NCBI GenBank assembly: GCA_039602395.1 | Contig: JBCNJP010000006.1 | Location: 55,331,502-55,395,501, forward strand | Direction of reading: 5' to 3' | Length of the DNA: 64,000 nucleotides | Source: Deinandra increscens subsp. villosa | Taxonomy: Eukaryota > Streptophyta > Magnoliopsida > Asterales > Asteraceae | Shown: positions 47,347 to 57,899 of the stretch, in pieces | How positions within the stretch are numbered: the stretch's first letter is position 1 | Layout: every line of letters begins with the position of its first letter | The notes under the pieces: generated by a model | What the model was told of the DNA's origin: nothing | Database searches by the model: none | Seen by the model: only the letters and a program-made list of their open reading frames with translations | Program-made: the position numbers and the translations under genes

Positions 47347-47846
47347 NNNNNNNNNNNNNNNNNNNNNNNNNNNNNNNNNNNNNNNNNNNNNNNNNNNNNN
47401 NNNNNNNNNNNNNNNNNNNNNNNNNNNNNNNNNNNNNNNNNNNNNNNNNNNNNNNNNNNNNNNNNNNNNNNNNNNNNNNNNNNNNNNNNNNNNNNNNNNN
47501 NNNNNNNNNNNNNNNNNNNNNNNNNNNNNNNNNNNNNNNNNNNNNNNNNNNNNNNNNNNNNNNNNNNNNNNNNNNNNNNNNNNNNNNNNNNNNNNNNNNN
47601 NNNNNNNNNNNNNNNNNNNNNNNNNNNNNNNNNNNNNNNNNNNNNNNNNNNNNNNNNNNNNNNNNNNNNNNNNNNNNNNNNNNNNNNNNNNNNNNNNNNN
47701 NNNNNNNNNNNNNNNNNNNNNNNNNNNNNNNNNNNNNNNNNNNNNNNNNNNNNNNNNNNNNNNNNNNNNNNNNNNNNNNNNNNNNNNNNNNNNNNNNNNN
47801 NNNNNNNNNNNNNNNNNNNNNNNNNNNNNNNNNNNNNNNNNNNNNN
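47347..47846. other. Assembly gap (500 N)
   Basis: Exactly 500 N, nominal size. Confidence 0.99.
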
Positions 47847-48184
47847 TGGCACCCCACTACATCTTTAATCAGTTATCTTTTATAAAAAGTAGTCCCCGAT
47901 TTTTTTTTAAAAAAAACGGATCCATTCATGACCATCAAACCATTAGCATTCAATAAGTTATAAGTTTGATATCTTAAAATCATCATATCAGAGTACACAG
48001 TCAAATATCAAAATAGGACGACGACTGTCTCCATCTAATACGACCCATCCTTAGGTGTTCGGTTCATTCTTCAAAATGCTCAACCTGGACCCGCTTGCAC
48101 TTCGTTCTTATTACCTGTCACCAATACTAGTAACGTATTAGTATTAATGGCATAATAGTGACCAATCAGCACGAAACATAATTT

Positions 48185-48415
48185 CTTTAAAAAAAGACAG
48201 CTTGCAAAATCCGTAGGCTACCATGACTTCGTAGCCTACAAATCACCATCTCAAAAAAAGGACAGCTTTCATAATTCGTAGGCTGCCCAGATTCGTAGCC
48301 TACGAATCACAGATTCTGCCCCCTTCACCCCAATCTTCCACAAAAAGACAGCTTTCAAGATTCGTAGGCTGCCCTGATTCGTAGCCTACGAATCACAAAT
48401 TCTGCCCCCTTTACC
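48185..48415. repeat. Three tandem units with a CGTAGGCT/AGCCTACG palindrome
   Basis: Each unit contains GACAGCTT, then ATTCGTAGGCTGCC, a short spacer, and TTCGTAGCCTACGAAT. The two arms can pair. The outer two repeats also share TCTGCCCCCTT(C/T)ACCCCAA. Confidence 0.85.
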
Positions 48416-48670
48416 CCAAACTTCCATAAATCTCAATTTCCACCACCTCTTTAGATGTCATAAAATCATGAAATCATTCTATAAAATGAACTTCGATTTC
48501 TATTCGCACTAAGTGTCAAATAACAAGTTAGAAGGTGTTAGAGAACATGACCCAACCCGTTTGACCCATTGCATACAACATAACATACCTCTTTTGGATG
48601 CACATACTTAGAACATGGTTTATTATCAACTAGATATCTACCTTGATTTGGTAGCATCAAAAATTTCCAT

Positions 48671-48790
48671 CTTACCCAAACGGGTCGAATTTCAACTTAC
48701 CCAAACGGGTCAAATTCCATCTTACCCAAACGGGTCAAATTCCACCTTACCCAAACGGGTCAAATTCCCTCTTACCCAAACGGGTCAAAT
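48671..48790. repeat. 25-bp tandem repeat, five units
   Basis: CTTACCCAAACGGGTCAAAT plus TCCAT, with small changes. ACCCAAACGGGT is itself nearly palindromic. Confidence 0.93.
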
Positions 48791-50098
48791 TTGAATTCTA
48801 CCTCTTGTTGCTTTCTAGGATGGTTACTCCAACCCATATTCTACCGAATCATTAACTATGCCATTCAATTCAATGCAAGTACAATACTAATAGAGTATGA
48901 TCACTCATGTTTAACATGAGGTCACTAAACATATCTTACGTTACCTTGAGCGTTTAACTTTTAGCTTTCCCTTCACGTTGGTGGCTTGAGCTTCCACCGG
49001 ATTCACCTATATTACCATGATTATTAGTTAATCATGAATATCCACATTCTTGCAAATACAAATGTACATAATGAACCCATGTCAAGTGTTGGCACACTTG
49101 ACTCTCAATTTTCATACACACACAAGCCTCATGAATAAGAAGACCAAAGTCTAGGCATTTCTAGACCTTTATCATTATAAGCACATACACACTTTCATAT
49201 CTCATGACACAATACTTCAATTTATGCAATAATTCATGCCTCAAACTTAATAAATCTTCACCTAGGCATTTCATCGAACACCTAGCGTGCACAACTAATA
49301 TTCTTACTTGTATGAAGTATTCCTTCATTCCATTCAACCCATCATTAACTATAAATGTATACATTTATCAAATTTCATATGGAATTACTAATCTTTCATA
49401 AGAATCAAGCTCTTATGATTTAGAAACCCAACCCAACCTCCCATCTATTCCTAATTATCGATTCACATGAGGTGGGTTTTAACCCCATTACAATCTTACT
49501 AACAATCATGAAAAAATATAAACATGCAGGGGCAAAATCATGCATCAATTAGGCATACAAGTTCCTACATAACATCCTTTAACATCAATTTGACCTATCT
49601 TTGATTTCCCATAAAATCACCTAACATCAAACTTACTTACTTGATGCAGGAAATTAGAAATGGGGGTAGATTAGCAGCCTAGACACCCTCTTGTGCTCAA
49701 TTTTGGCTTTCCCAACAAACTTCTTCCAAGAAAATCCCACCAATTTGAAGATTTAGGTCAAGAACTAAGTTTAGCTCTCTCCCTCCCCTCTCTGGTTCGC
49801 AAATGACGTCTGGGGCTCATCCCCAGATTTTTTTTCTTTTATTGAAATCCTAATCTTACATAATCAGCCCCTCCCCTTTATGCTACTTAACCCCTTTGTA
49901 CCAAATCTTCATATTTACCCTTTGAACCCCCAATCTTTTAGTAAATACTTAACTAGTCACAAACATAACTTTAATAACTAAGTTAATATTTTACTAAACC
50001 CGTCGAGGATGTGTTTACTAACTACACATACCCGACCCTTCCCGCACAAAATAAAACATTTCCAAATAAAAGTCACATAAAGAATTTGGGACGTTACA

Positions 50099-50562
50099 GT
50101 AAGTAAGCTAAAGAGAATGTGTTGTGTTCCTACTGATCGAATCCTCGATTTATATAACAAATACAATAATAACAAACTTTCCGGGATTCCCGGGATCCTA
50201 TCGCCCAACTAATTCGACCGTTAAGGGCCTCTCCGTTCACTTGGTCCACGATCTTCTTCAGCTGGAGCGTAAGTTTCGGAGGTAGTTGATGACTCCGGTG
50301 ATACCTGGTCAAATAAACATGTGGCAAATATGAGGGTTAGTAAAAATAATATAATCAGGATACCTGAGTTTACGAGATTCCCAGATGACAATAGGATTCC
50401 TGAACTGTCTGAGCTTCCTGTGAGCATCCTGAAAATACACCCTCAACAATTATAAATATTATTGTTAAAAATGTTAAATTTAAAAATATTTATGCGAAAA
50501 CATAATATATATATATATATAAAATAAGAAAACGATTGAGTATTTACTACAAAGAACATCAC
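50099..50562. other. No gene recognised
   Basis: A GC-richer stretch (50180-50300) with short minus-strand frames that match nothing I know; an (AT)n tract near 50505. Confidence 0.4.
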
Positions 50563-50742
50563 TATCACTAACTCACTACACACGTATATCACTATCACAC
50601 AACTGTTTGCTTGTCATGCTGTGTGACACCACTTTTTTCATCATACCACCATTACGGATGACCTAAATGTTATATGGTAGTAGGTGTAGTCACACTCACA
50701 TTCACCAAAAATGTATAGTGGTTAGTGAGTGGTTTTTGTAAT
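50551..50742. mobile_element. Small inverted-repeat MITE
   Basis: TACAAAGAACATCACTATCA and, in reverse, TACAAAAACCACTCACTAAC bound about 190 bp with further mirrored CACTA/CTCAC words inside. The flanking duplication was not resolved, so the superfamily is open (hAT or Mutator-like). Confidence 0.5.
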
Positions 50743-50783
50743 TATTAGTGTATCGTTTTCATTAATTAGTTTTTATATACAAA

Positions 50784-51466
50784 CTAGTATTGAATAACCG
50801 TGCATCGCACAAGTGACGTCAAAAAAATATTAAATAAAAAGAATAATATTGTATTAGCCATAGATTAATTTCATTATATAAAAAATTACAGAGTGAAACA
50901 TACAGATTTGTATACAACGTTCAATGTTTCGTTTGTGATCTTGTCATCTTCATTTAAAGTGAGAATTTTCAGCCCAACCCTACTCTTAACTCTTGATAAC
51001 ACGACATACAATTGTCCATGGATAAAACATGGATTCTTCAAATACAAACCGACCTTTGATAGTGACTGTCTTTAACTTTTATTGATGATCATTCCAAAGC
51101 ATATGGCTATTGGAAATTGTCTTCTCTGAAATTTAAACGGAATCTTTTTATCTGATGGCGGCATTAAATCCTTGGAAGAAATGTACAAAAAGCTATATTG
51201 CTTCCAGAAATTATCTCCGCCTCTATCACATGCTTTCGAAGAGAAACAATCCGAAACCTTGTATTATTACAAATGCCATTCTTTTGGTTAAAATTTCTTA
51301 GAAGCATTACACGCACACCAACTTTTAAAACTAATATGTGAGGTGGCAAGCTGGATAATTCTAATCTATTCAGAAAATCAGGTGAGTAAATATAACACTG
51401 TCCTGAACATGCTCTTTTAAAAATTAAAATAGAATCGAAGCTAAAATACTCTTTTATAAATCCGAT
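50784..51466 (-). mobile_element. Truncated Helitron: C-terminal helicase remnant with 3-prime terminus
   Basis: The minus strand encodes the last third of a Helitron RepHel helicase: EYFSFDS (about 51455), LPPHILVLKVGVRVMLLRN (51350-51290), ICNNTRFRI, IPFKFQRRQFPIAICFGM (about 51140), and helicase motif VI as GQLYVVLSRV (about 51000). A frameshift near 51160 and a stop near 51075 show decay. About 100 bp later the strand ends in a hairpin GTGCGATGCAC (50800-50810), a short spacer and CTAG followed by T, the canonical Helitron end, at 50784. Helicase and end in register support a genuine 5-prime-truncated Helitron. The Rep domain is absent. Confidence 0.9.
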
Positions 51467-51520
51467 TAAAATTCAAAAATTCCTTCTATAAATAAAAAGA
51501 AGACTTCAAGTACCCATTTT

Positions 51521-51636
51521 CGAGGGGGTGTCTTGGTTCTCACGGAGGTCTGAGTAATCGACCTTGGACATAGCCCCGCAAGGGTAGGTTTACACGTGAG
51601 ACCAAGGTCGCCTGATCGATGCCGTTCCAAAAAAAA
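51521..51636 (+). mobile_element. SINE-like retroposon
   Basis: CGAGGGGGTGTC to CCGTTCC plus A8, flanked by AGTACCCATTTT (51509-51520) and AGTACACCATTT (51636-51647), an imperfect direct repeat of target-duplication type. CTTGGTTCTCACG and CGTGAGACCAAG inside can pair. No clear Pol III box A was found, so the SINE call is tentative. Confidence 0.5.
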
Positions 51637-51647
51637 GTACACCATTT

Positions 51648-52190
51648 GAAAATGAGGAGAATTAGGAATTTATTAACATTTCGAATCATTAATAGTACAA
51701 TTTTTAGCGGGATTTTGGTTTATTTAATTATTCATAGCAAGTTTGTTATGATTTGATAAAAATCCGGTAATTAAGTTGTAAATAAATTTAGATTTATTAA
51801 GTATTTTGTTTAATAAGATATTTTAAGTATTTTGTTTAATAAGATATTCTTAAGAATTTCCAGAATTAATTGTAATTCAAATTAAAATATGGATTTTGGT
51901 TCATAACTAAATTTATTTTAAGTATTCTGGAATAAATAATTTCAAAAATAGAATGATATTTTTTTAAAACTATTTGTTGTAGTTGAATAATTAATTAATT
52001 AAAAGCATTGATCAGAAATTACCTTATATATCAATTAGACTAAGTTGTCAGTCTCACACAAACACTATTTCCTCCACACGTTTTTTTATTGGACTGATTG
52101 GACGGTGAGTGACTCGGAAGAGAAAGAATCTTCTAGCTTCTCAAATACGTTTTCTTCTTCCCACGCTACTATCTCTCTCCATTTGATTAC
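51648..52190. other. AT-rich DNA, no gene seen
   Basis: Contains an imperfect duplication of AAGTATTTTGTTTAATAAGA near 51797-51845. Confidence 0.5.
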
Positions 52191-52690
52191 AGCTATGTCG
52201 TCGTTCTCTCTCTGTCTTTGTTCTTCACCGTTCCCAAAGTGAGGCCGACGGTCACGTCCGGGTAATCGTCGTTGCCGTTCAAGATCCGGGTTGAACTGAG
52301 GCGGCGGCGACGTGGCTAGGGTTTTGTTGCGTTGAAACGGCCACGTCCGGCTAATCGTCGTTACCGTTCAAGATCGCCTCTCCAGCCGTTTCGCCTTGCC
52401 GTTTATGGGTGTCGTCGCCTCGATGTTTACCTTGATGGTGGTCAACGGTTTCAAGCTTTGACGGCAACAGTGAATCCCTATGAACCCTCCCAAATCGCAG
52501 GTCTTCGTGGCCCCGTTGTTGCTCTCGGCGATGATATGAAACCCATTAGGGTTTGATCCGACCGATGTACTTTACGATCTAGGGTTTCTAGGAGATTCAG
52601 TGATCATATGAAACCCGTTAGGGTTTGAGCCGGGCGATAGCAGATTCGGCGATGATATGAATCCCCATTAGGGTTTAAGCCGTCCTTTTT
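52191..52690 (+). repeat. GC-rich 5-prime-UTR-like region with two sets of direct repeats
   Basis: ACGTCCGG(G/C)TAATCGTCG and following bases occurs at about 52254 and 52343. A unit GATGATATGAAACCCATTAG plus GGTTTGA.CCG occurs three times (about 52530, 52600 and 52650). A short ATG frame at 52196 stops after 15 codons. It looks like the leader of a plant gene, with (C/T)-rich and AGGGTTT words, but no gene body follows. Confidence 0.6.
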
Positions 52691-53080
52691 GTTGTTTATG
52701 GTGGCTTGCGATGATGTTTCCGGCTATGCGGAGTTGTGAGCTATGTGCTGATAGTTGCTAATTTCTATACATTCAACCAAATAGCATCCCTTGGATTAGT
52801 TTCGTTGCCTTTCTTTCATATGTTGAACTGATTATCTTCGATTGATGATGTTATTTTGCAGGTTTCGGCTGAGGGCTCTCCAATATTTTATTTCTAGACC
52901 TCTTATTGTCAGGTTTTATAGTTTACCTTATGTTTTTCTTTGCTGTATGGATTAACAACTCTGGATTCACTTCAGTCGCCTCCCTCCAAAGTATTTTTCT
53001 GTCCAATTTTGTGCCAAATGTTGATTTGATCGTGTAATTTTGGTGGAAATTGAGAGGTTTAGGGGTTAATTAACTTTTGA

Positions 53081-53202
53081 TGGACATATATGCCCTAGAT
53101 GTCAACGTGGAGAGAGCGGAAGATGTGATCACACATAAGAGAGTTCTGAAAATGGTAGAAGATGCTGCTAATAGACCCGCATTTGAAGTCCGTTTAGTGT
53201 AG
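53081..53202 (+). pseudogene. Exon-like fragment, unrecognised conserved-looking protein
   Basis: Reads ALDVNVERAEDVITHKRV and then NRPAFEVRLV with a stop codon TAG as the last codon directly before a good donor (GTAAAA). The TAG is plausibly a mutated CAG. The protein-like composition and splice site suggest a real exon by descent. I cannot name the family. Confidence 0.35.
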
Positions 53203-53558
53203 GTAAAAATGTAACTGAAAACTTTGATTTTGGATCATCTTCTTAGTTTTTTTTAATTATAATTCTTGGCTTAGGTACTTCATAACTGTGAAAACCAAAA
53301 GGAAATAAACACCACGTAGCAGCAAGGGGCTTTGTTCGTGATAAAAGCTTTCAAGAATTTGAAGTCTGGTTTTGGGTTCTTTTTACCATAGTTCATCTGC
53401 CTAAAAACAGCCATGCGTCCAACTCAGGTAAATCCGAACCATTTTGATGTATGCTTTTATATATGTGTTTCAATTATGAGAGAACTGAAGGGAATTTGTA
53501 GTGACAGAGATTTGCATTTGGGATTTAGGGGAAAAACGATGGAAAATTGATCTACTTT

Positions 53559-54491
53559 GGGCCTGTTTGATAACCTCTTACTGGGTCTGGTAAGAGCTGA
53601 CCACTGACCCGATAAGTGGTCAGCTCGTTTGATATCATAGAAGCATGTGCTGACTGACTCAACCCTCCCTGACCGAGTCCCTCTTTTTTCATACCTGACC
53701 GAGTTTTTTTTTCATCCTCTTTTCTGGTCACGCACAGCAAAGAACAAGAAAAGAGAAAACCTAATTTCTTCCTCCAGCCATCGACGCAGACATACATTCT
53801 CGCGATTCAAGTGGACACAAACCCCAAACCTACCAATTCGAGTCAAAACTATCGGAATGGCGAGAAAGGGTCACCGGATTCACGGCTGGACTCGTTTCCT
53901 CTCGAAATCACCGGTTGTTCCATAAAAATAAACATTATCAAAACCGGGTCGAACCACCATCTGGTCGTCCCTAACCTCTCGCCGCCGATAAGCTATGGTC
54001 GGAACCCTAGGTGGCGTTACAGCCGTTGCACCTGAACAGAGAAAAGGGGAAAATGGAGCCGAGGGTTCGATTGAGCATGAGAGAGGAGAAGCGGAGCAAG
54101 TAGCCACAAGATAACCGTCATCGGCCACGACCGGAGGCCGGCCAAACACTCGCCGGAGGTCGCCTGAAGTTGTCGGTCGGAGGTCGCTGCCTCCTTCCCG
54201 ATTTGTTTCTCTGGTTACACAGTATGTTTGGTAGTTGGTTGATTTGAGAAGAAAGGGGGTTTAATCCCTTTTTTACATTTAGGGTTAAAATTCTTTATTT
54301 TATTTATTTCTATAAAATATTTTTAATACATTAAAAATAAAAAAACAATATATATTTTTCAGTCAGCTCTTACCCGGTAAGCAATTATCAAACAGTCAAG
54401 TTTCAGGCAAAGTTTCTTACTCAGTCAGCTCTTACTCAGCTATCTCTAACTCAGTCAGCTCTTACCTAGTTAGTAACTATCAAACAGCCCC
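53559..54491. mobile_element. Non-autonomous TIR transposon
   Basis: The left end GGGCCTGTTTGATAACCTC and the right end, in reverse, GGGGCTGTTTGATAGTTACT are inverted repeats. TTT lies at both borders. TCAGTCAGCTCTTAC is repeated three times near the right end (54360-54480) and mirrored as GTAAGAGCTGA on the left, forming subterminal repeats. No transposase. A 3-bp duplication suits Harbinger-like elements. Confidence 0.75.
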
Positions 54492-54769
54492 TTTATGTAT
54501 AAACCCCTTCCATAAGTTTCTTTTTTGTGAACAAGAAAATGTTGGTTTCTCTGACTTGAACGATCATAGTTATATAAATATATACCCTCAAGAAATTGGT
54601 TGCAATTTCGGAATGATGTAAATGTAAGATGGGAATTTATGAGTTTCATTGAACCTTATTGTACATATATATGTTGACCCGGTAACCTATAGACGAATTT
54701 TAATTTCTTTGTTTAAACTACAACTTTAAATTATTATTTTAGTATAGTTCTACACATCATTGAACAGGG

Positions 54770-54880
54770 CAGTAGCCACAACAGCGATGCCGACAAAGCA
54801 TCAGGAAGTGAAGCTAATGCAGTAAAATCATCAACCAAAGGAACTTCACACCTAACAGCAAATAAAAAAGGTTATTTCAG
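54770..54880 (+). pseudogene. Exon-like serine-rich fragment
   Basis: Acceptor TTGAACAG, then a frame beginning GSSHNSDADKASGSEA, then donor AAAG/GTTATT at about 54880. Low-complexity, unassigned. Confidence 0.3.
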
Positions 54881-55213
54881 AGGCCAGATATAAATATATC
54901 TTGAAGTATTTTATTTGTTTTGATTAACTGAAATGGATTGGCTTATTATGTACATCTTTGTTCCTTACGAGTACCAAAACTGATAGAGAATGCATGCTTA
55001 TTTTTTATAATTTCATCTTTCAGGGGCAAAGATAGCGAATGTAATAGGTTATTAAATCATACACCCTAACCACTTTGGATACAAATGTTGAATATTTTGA
55101 GTTGGTTATTAAGGTACATATTCATGACTGTTTTTTATGCTTTTAAATGATTTAATTTTTTATGATTTATATTCCAAAAATAAATCATGAAATTCAATTG
55201 CTTTAACATAGAT

Positions 55214-55944
55214 CAGGGGCGGATTTATATTAGGCCCAGGGGGTCCCCGTGGACCCCCTCAACCTCGTACGCGAAGTGGAAATTATGTGAACGGTTTTAA
55301 AAAAAAAATAATTGTAAAGAGTAGTTAATAAATACTTAGTTTGTGAAAATAAAACAAAGCAAATAACTAGCCTAGTGGTAAGATCCCTTGCTTGATTTTG
55401 AAGGGGTGCAAGTTCAAATCTTGTGCTCAACACTTTTTAATTTTTCTCAATTTTCTTTATTAATTTTAATGCTATAAATGAGGAGAGTAAATGTGGTACT
55501 TCATTTTCCACCTCTTTTTTATTTACTTTCATTATAGACCATTCTTTTTAAATACATTAATCTTAGACCCTTTTTATAATGAAATATTACAATATATAAA
55601 AATATAGACTTTTTTAATAGGCAAACATTTTGTCATATTTTTTTTTCTCACGTAAATTTTTCTTTTCTCTTCATTTTCATCCATTTACTATTATTTTTTT
55701 ACTATTATATCGCTATCAATGTTACGGTATATAATTTTTTATCAAATCATGTAGAGTTTTTTTAGTCGGTTATTTTTCTTTACTCGCAATGTCGTGCCGC
55801 TACGCGCGTCTACATTAAAAACTATTTAGTAAGTAATAGACCAAAATTCTTTATGTACGTTTATATGAAACTGAAACAATTAAAGCTAGTGACTCTGTAA
55901 AAAAATTTGTGGACCCCCTAAAAAAAATTCTAGTTCCGCCCCTG
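55214..55944. mobile_element. Non-autonomous hAT transposon at a splice acceptor
   Basis: Ends CAGGGGCGGA and TCCGCCCCTG form inverted repeats with a perfect 8-bp duplication ACATAGAT (55206-55213 and 55945-55952), diagnostic of hAT elements. No transposase. GGGGGTCC and GGACCCCCT words lie near both ends. It holds a tRNA-like segment at 55370-55434. Confidence 0.95.
55370..55434 (+). ncRNA. tRNA-like segment inside the hAT element
   Basis: TAGCCTAGTGGTAAGA resembles box A and AGTTCAAATCT resembles box B at normal spacing, with paired arms around it (GTGCA..TTGTGC partly). No acceptor stem; tRNA-derived, not a gene. Confidence 0.4.
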
Positions 55945-56099
55945 ACATAGATGTATCCACAAGGTTGCATGTCTCACTACTTCAGAAAGGTTAATGAAGG
56001 TGACAGCTATTTGGCTATAAAGGGATCCAAAGGTAAGACAAATTTCGTTCTTAGCTATTTCTTATTATCATGCCTTTGACATGTTATTGGTAAAAAAAT

Positions 56100-56246
56100 C
56101 ACGCATGATGTGTGGTTTTGAGGTTGACCATCTAATTTGGTAAAATTTGACGACCAAGTAGTTGGATGCAATTTGAATTAACTGGAATGGATTGGCTTAT
56201 TATGTACAGCCAAATAGTTGTCAACCTCAAAAGTACACATCACGGT
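56100..56246. repeat. Inverted repeat around TGTGG.TTTGAGGTTGACC
   Basis: GATGTGTGGTTTTGAGGTTG (about 56107) and its near-complement CAACCTCAAAAGTACACATC (about 56222) face each other 90 bp apart. A copy of the nearby phrase GGATTGGCTTATTATGTACA also occurs at 54933. Confidence 0.6.
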
Positions 56247-57430
56247 TTGGTAAAATTTTTATGAATACTTTTGAGGTTAACCACCTAATTACATGTGTGT
56301 ATGTGTATTTCAATAGTTTCAGCCCAGTTTCATGATTTCCATTTTATTATAGTGATTTTTGATAACCCCTTTTACATAACGCCCCATGTTCATTGTTATT
56401 GCTAAATTGTGTTGCATCAAGACATTTAACTAAATATGAGATTACATCAGATAAACCTTTCTTTCGTGCCACTGATGTAACTTGCTTTTATTTTTCTGAT
56501 TGTTAGATGTCATGAACAAAAGTTGGTTTGCCTTTTTATTCTAACTTATTTTGGTGTTAACCGTTCTTGCCATTTCTATTGAGGGTGATATGGAAGTTGT
56601 ACGTATTAAACAACCACAACTTTCACACATTATCGTAAGGAATTTCAAAGCGATGGGGATATCTTAAAGGACATTTACCATAGAGTAAATTATTATTGTT
56701 TTTTATTAGAAAAAAGTTTTTATAAAACCCCAACCCAATGGTTTTTATTGTTTTCTGAACAATGCAAATTCATTTTTCCATTACCCTTGGTTATATATGC
56801 TAATTTAAATTTGAGATACTAATCTCCATATATTGTTTTCTGATCAAATCCGTTCTTATGAGTTTTTGGGCTTCTTTATTGCAGGTACGTCTGGTTGTCT
56901 CTTACTCACATTTGCTATACTGGACCTTTTTGTATGTTTTCTTATATTACCTAATGTTAATGTAGGAAAAAGGTTACATCTAATGCATCACGTCTTCAAG
57001 ACCTGTTAAGCTAACATAGTGGGTCAAAGTTTCGAACAAAAAGAATTTTTCAAAACCACTAAAATAGATCATTAAATCAGAACCCTTTTCATATTCGTAG
57101 ACATTTTTATTCCACATAACTCACAAAAAATATACTTTCTCAACAAACTAACCAAATTTCCAAATGAAATTCAGAGACTATGATGTTTTGGTAATAGATG
57201 TTCACCAGGGCGGGAACCTGTGCCTCTCACCGCTGAGTCTATGTCAATAGCCGAAGAAAGACAATCCCAGAAAGCTGTAATTCCTAGAAAGCTGTAATTT
57301 TGGTCATCAAAAAACTGATCATATGAATTGTAGAAATTGTAATCATGATTTTTTATAAATGTCTTTAGTGGAGATAGCTACTTAGAAGCTGCTAATACAT
57401 GCTTTAAACTATGTCAGTCAACATAAAATA
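56247..57430. other. AT-rich DNA, no gene recognised
   Basis: I looked for later cytochrome b5 reductase exons here and found none. Confidence 0.5.
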
Positions 57431-57439
57431 AAAATAACG

Positions 57440-57470
57440 ACCCGCCGTAAGGAACGGGTCGATTTACTCA
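57440..57470 (+). mobile_element. Helitron-like 3-prime hairpin 1 of a cluster
   Basis: ACCCGCCGTAAGGAACGGGT hairpin followed by CGATTTACTCACT; the terminal CTRRT is degraded. Confidence 0.4.
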
Positions 57471-57811
57471 CTTATATAATCTTAATCCTAATAAAGCAAT
57501 AAAATTTGTGACACATGTCTCATTTATAAGGATCCACATCACCATCGCCACATGTCAAGCTCACATTGAATTCTCAATTTAATAAATCATCAATTAAGAT
57601 TAATTATCAATTTTGTTAAAACTAAAATTTTATTTTAATATTTTGATAAAATTAATGTATAGATTTGATTAATTTAGTCAATAATTTTAGTTTTTGTGAA
57701 AAATAATCAACAACTTGTCAAACATAATTTTTAAATTTCTTGATAATTATTTTTTATCTAATATTATAAATCTATATTGCAGCCCGTGTAATACACGGGT
57801 TACTAACCTAG
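57471..57811 (+). mobile_element. Short Helitron, canonical 3-prime end
   Basis: The perfect hairpin CCCGTGTAATACACGGG (57783-57799), eight bases, then CTAG followed by T (57808-57812): a textbook Helitron terminus. The 5-prime end is probably near 57468 (TCACTTATATAATC), giving about 340 bp without coding capacity. Confidence 0.75.
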
Positions 57812-57861
57812 TATTACATTATATCACTGAAAACTATACACATACAATTAAAAAGATGACA

Positions 57862-57893
57862 CCCCGCCGCAATGCGCGGGTAGCTTTACTCGT
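57862..57893 (+). mobile_element. Helitron-like 3-prime hairpin 3 of a cluster
   Basis: CCCCGCCGCAATGCGCGGGT hairpin, then AGCTTTACTCGT. Same family as hairpin 1 by the shared GGGT(C/A)G.TTTACTC; the CTCG end is off-consensus. Confidence 0.45.
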
Positions 57894-57899
57894 ATTACT

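Larger units (their letters stand above)
47847..50098 (-). mobile_element. Gypsy-type LTR, minus strand (left end not resolved)
   Basis: The right border GGGACGTTACA at 50098 is TGTAACGTCCC on the minus strand, a chromovirus-like LTR start. The sequence to the left is non-coding and carries tandem repeats (48185-48415 and 48671-48790), as is common in such LTRs. No polypurine tract lies beside 50098, so it is either a 5-prime or a solo LTR. Its other end may be in the gap. Confidence 0.55.
55024..56032 (+). pseudogene. NADH-cytochrome b5 reductase gene fragment, two exons split by a hAT element
   Basis: Exon 1 (55024-55113, after acceptor TTTCAG) reads RGKDS, then VIKSYTLTTLDTNVEYFELV, matching the FAD-binding segment of plant NADH-cytochrome b5 reductases (family form VIKPYTPTTLD). 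Exon 2 (55951-56032) reads MYPQGCMSHYFRKVNEGDS and LAIKGSKG, the next family segment, and ends at a donor GTAAGA. Near 55045 the reading frame is off by one, and two conserved prolines are lost, so it is a pseudogene. Other exons of this roughly 280-residue FAD enzyme (microsomal electron transfer to desaturases) are not visible, so it is probably a transduplicated fragment. The intron carries a hAT element at 55214-55944. Confidence 0.85.

Noticed and set aside
48671..48790. CRISPR-like array (25-bp repeats)
   Set aside because: Units are contiguous with no spacers, in plant LTR DNA; it is a tandem repeat.
53647..53925. 92-residue frame inside the TIR element
   Set aside because: No transposase similarity and overlapping frames on both strands.
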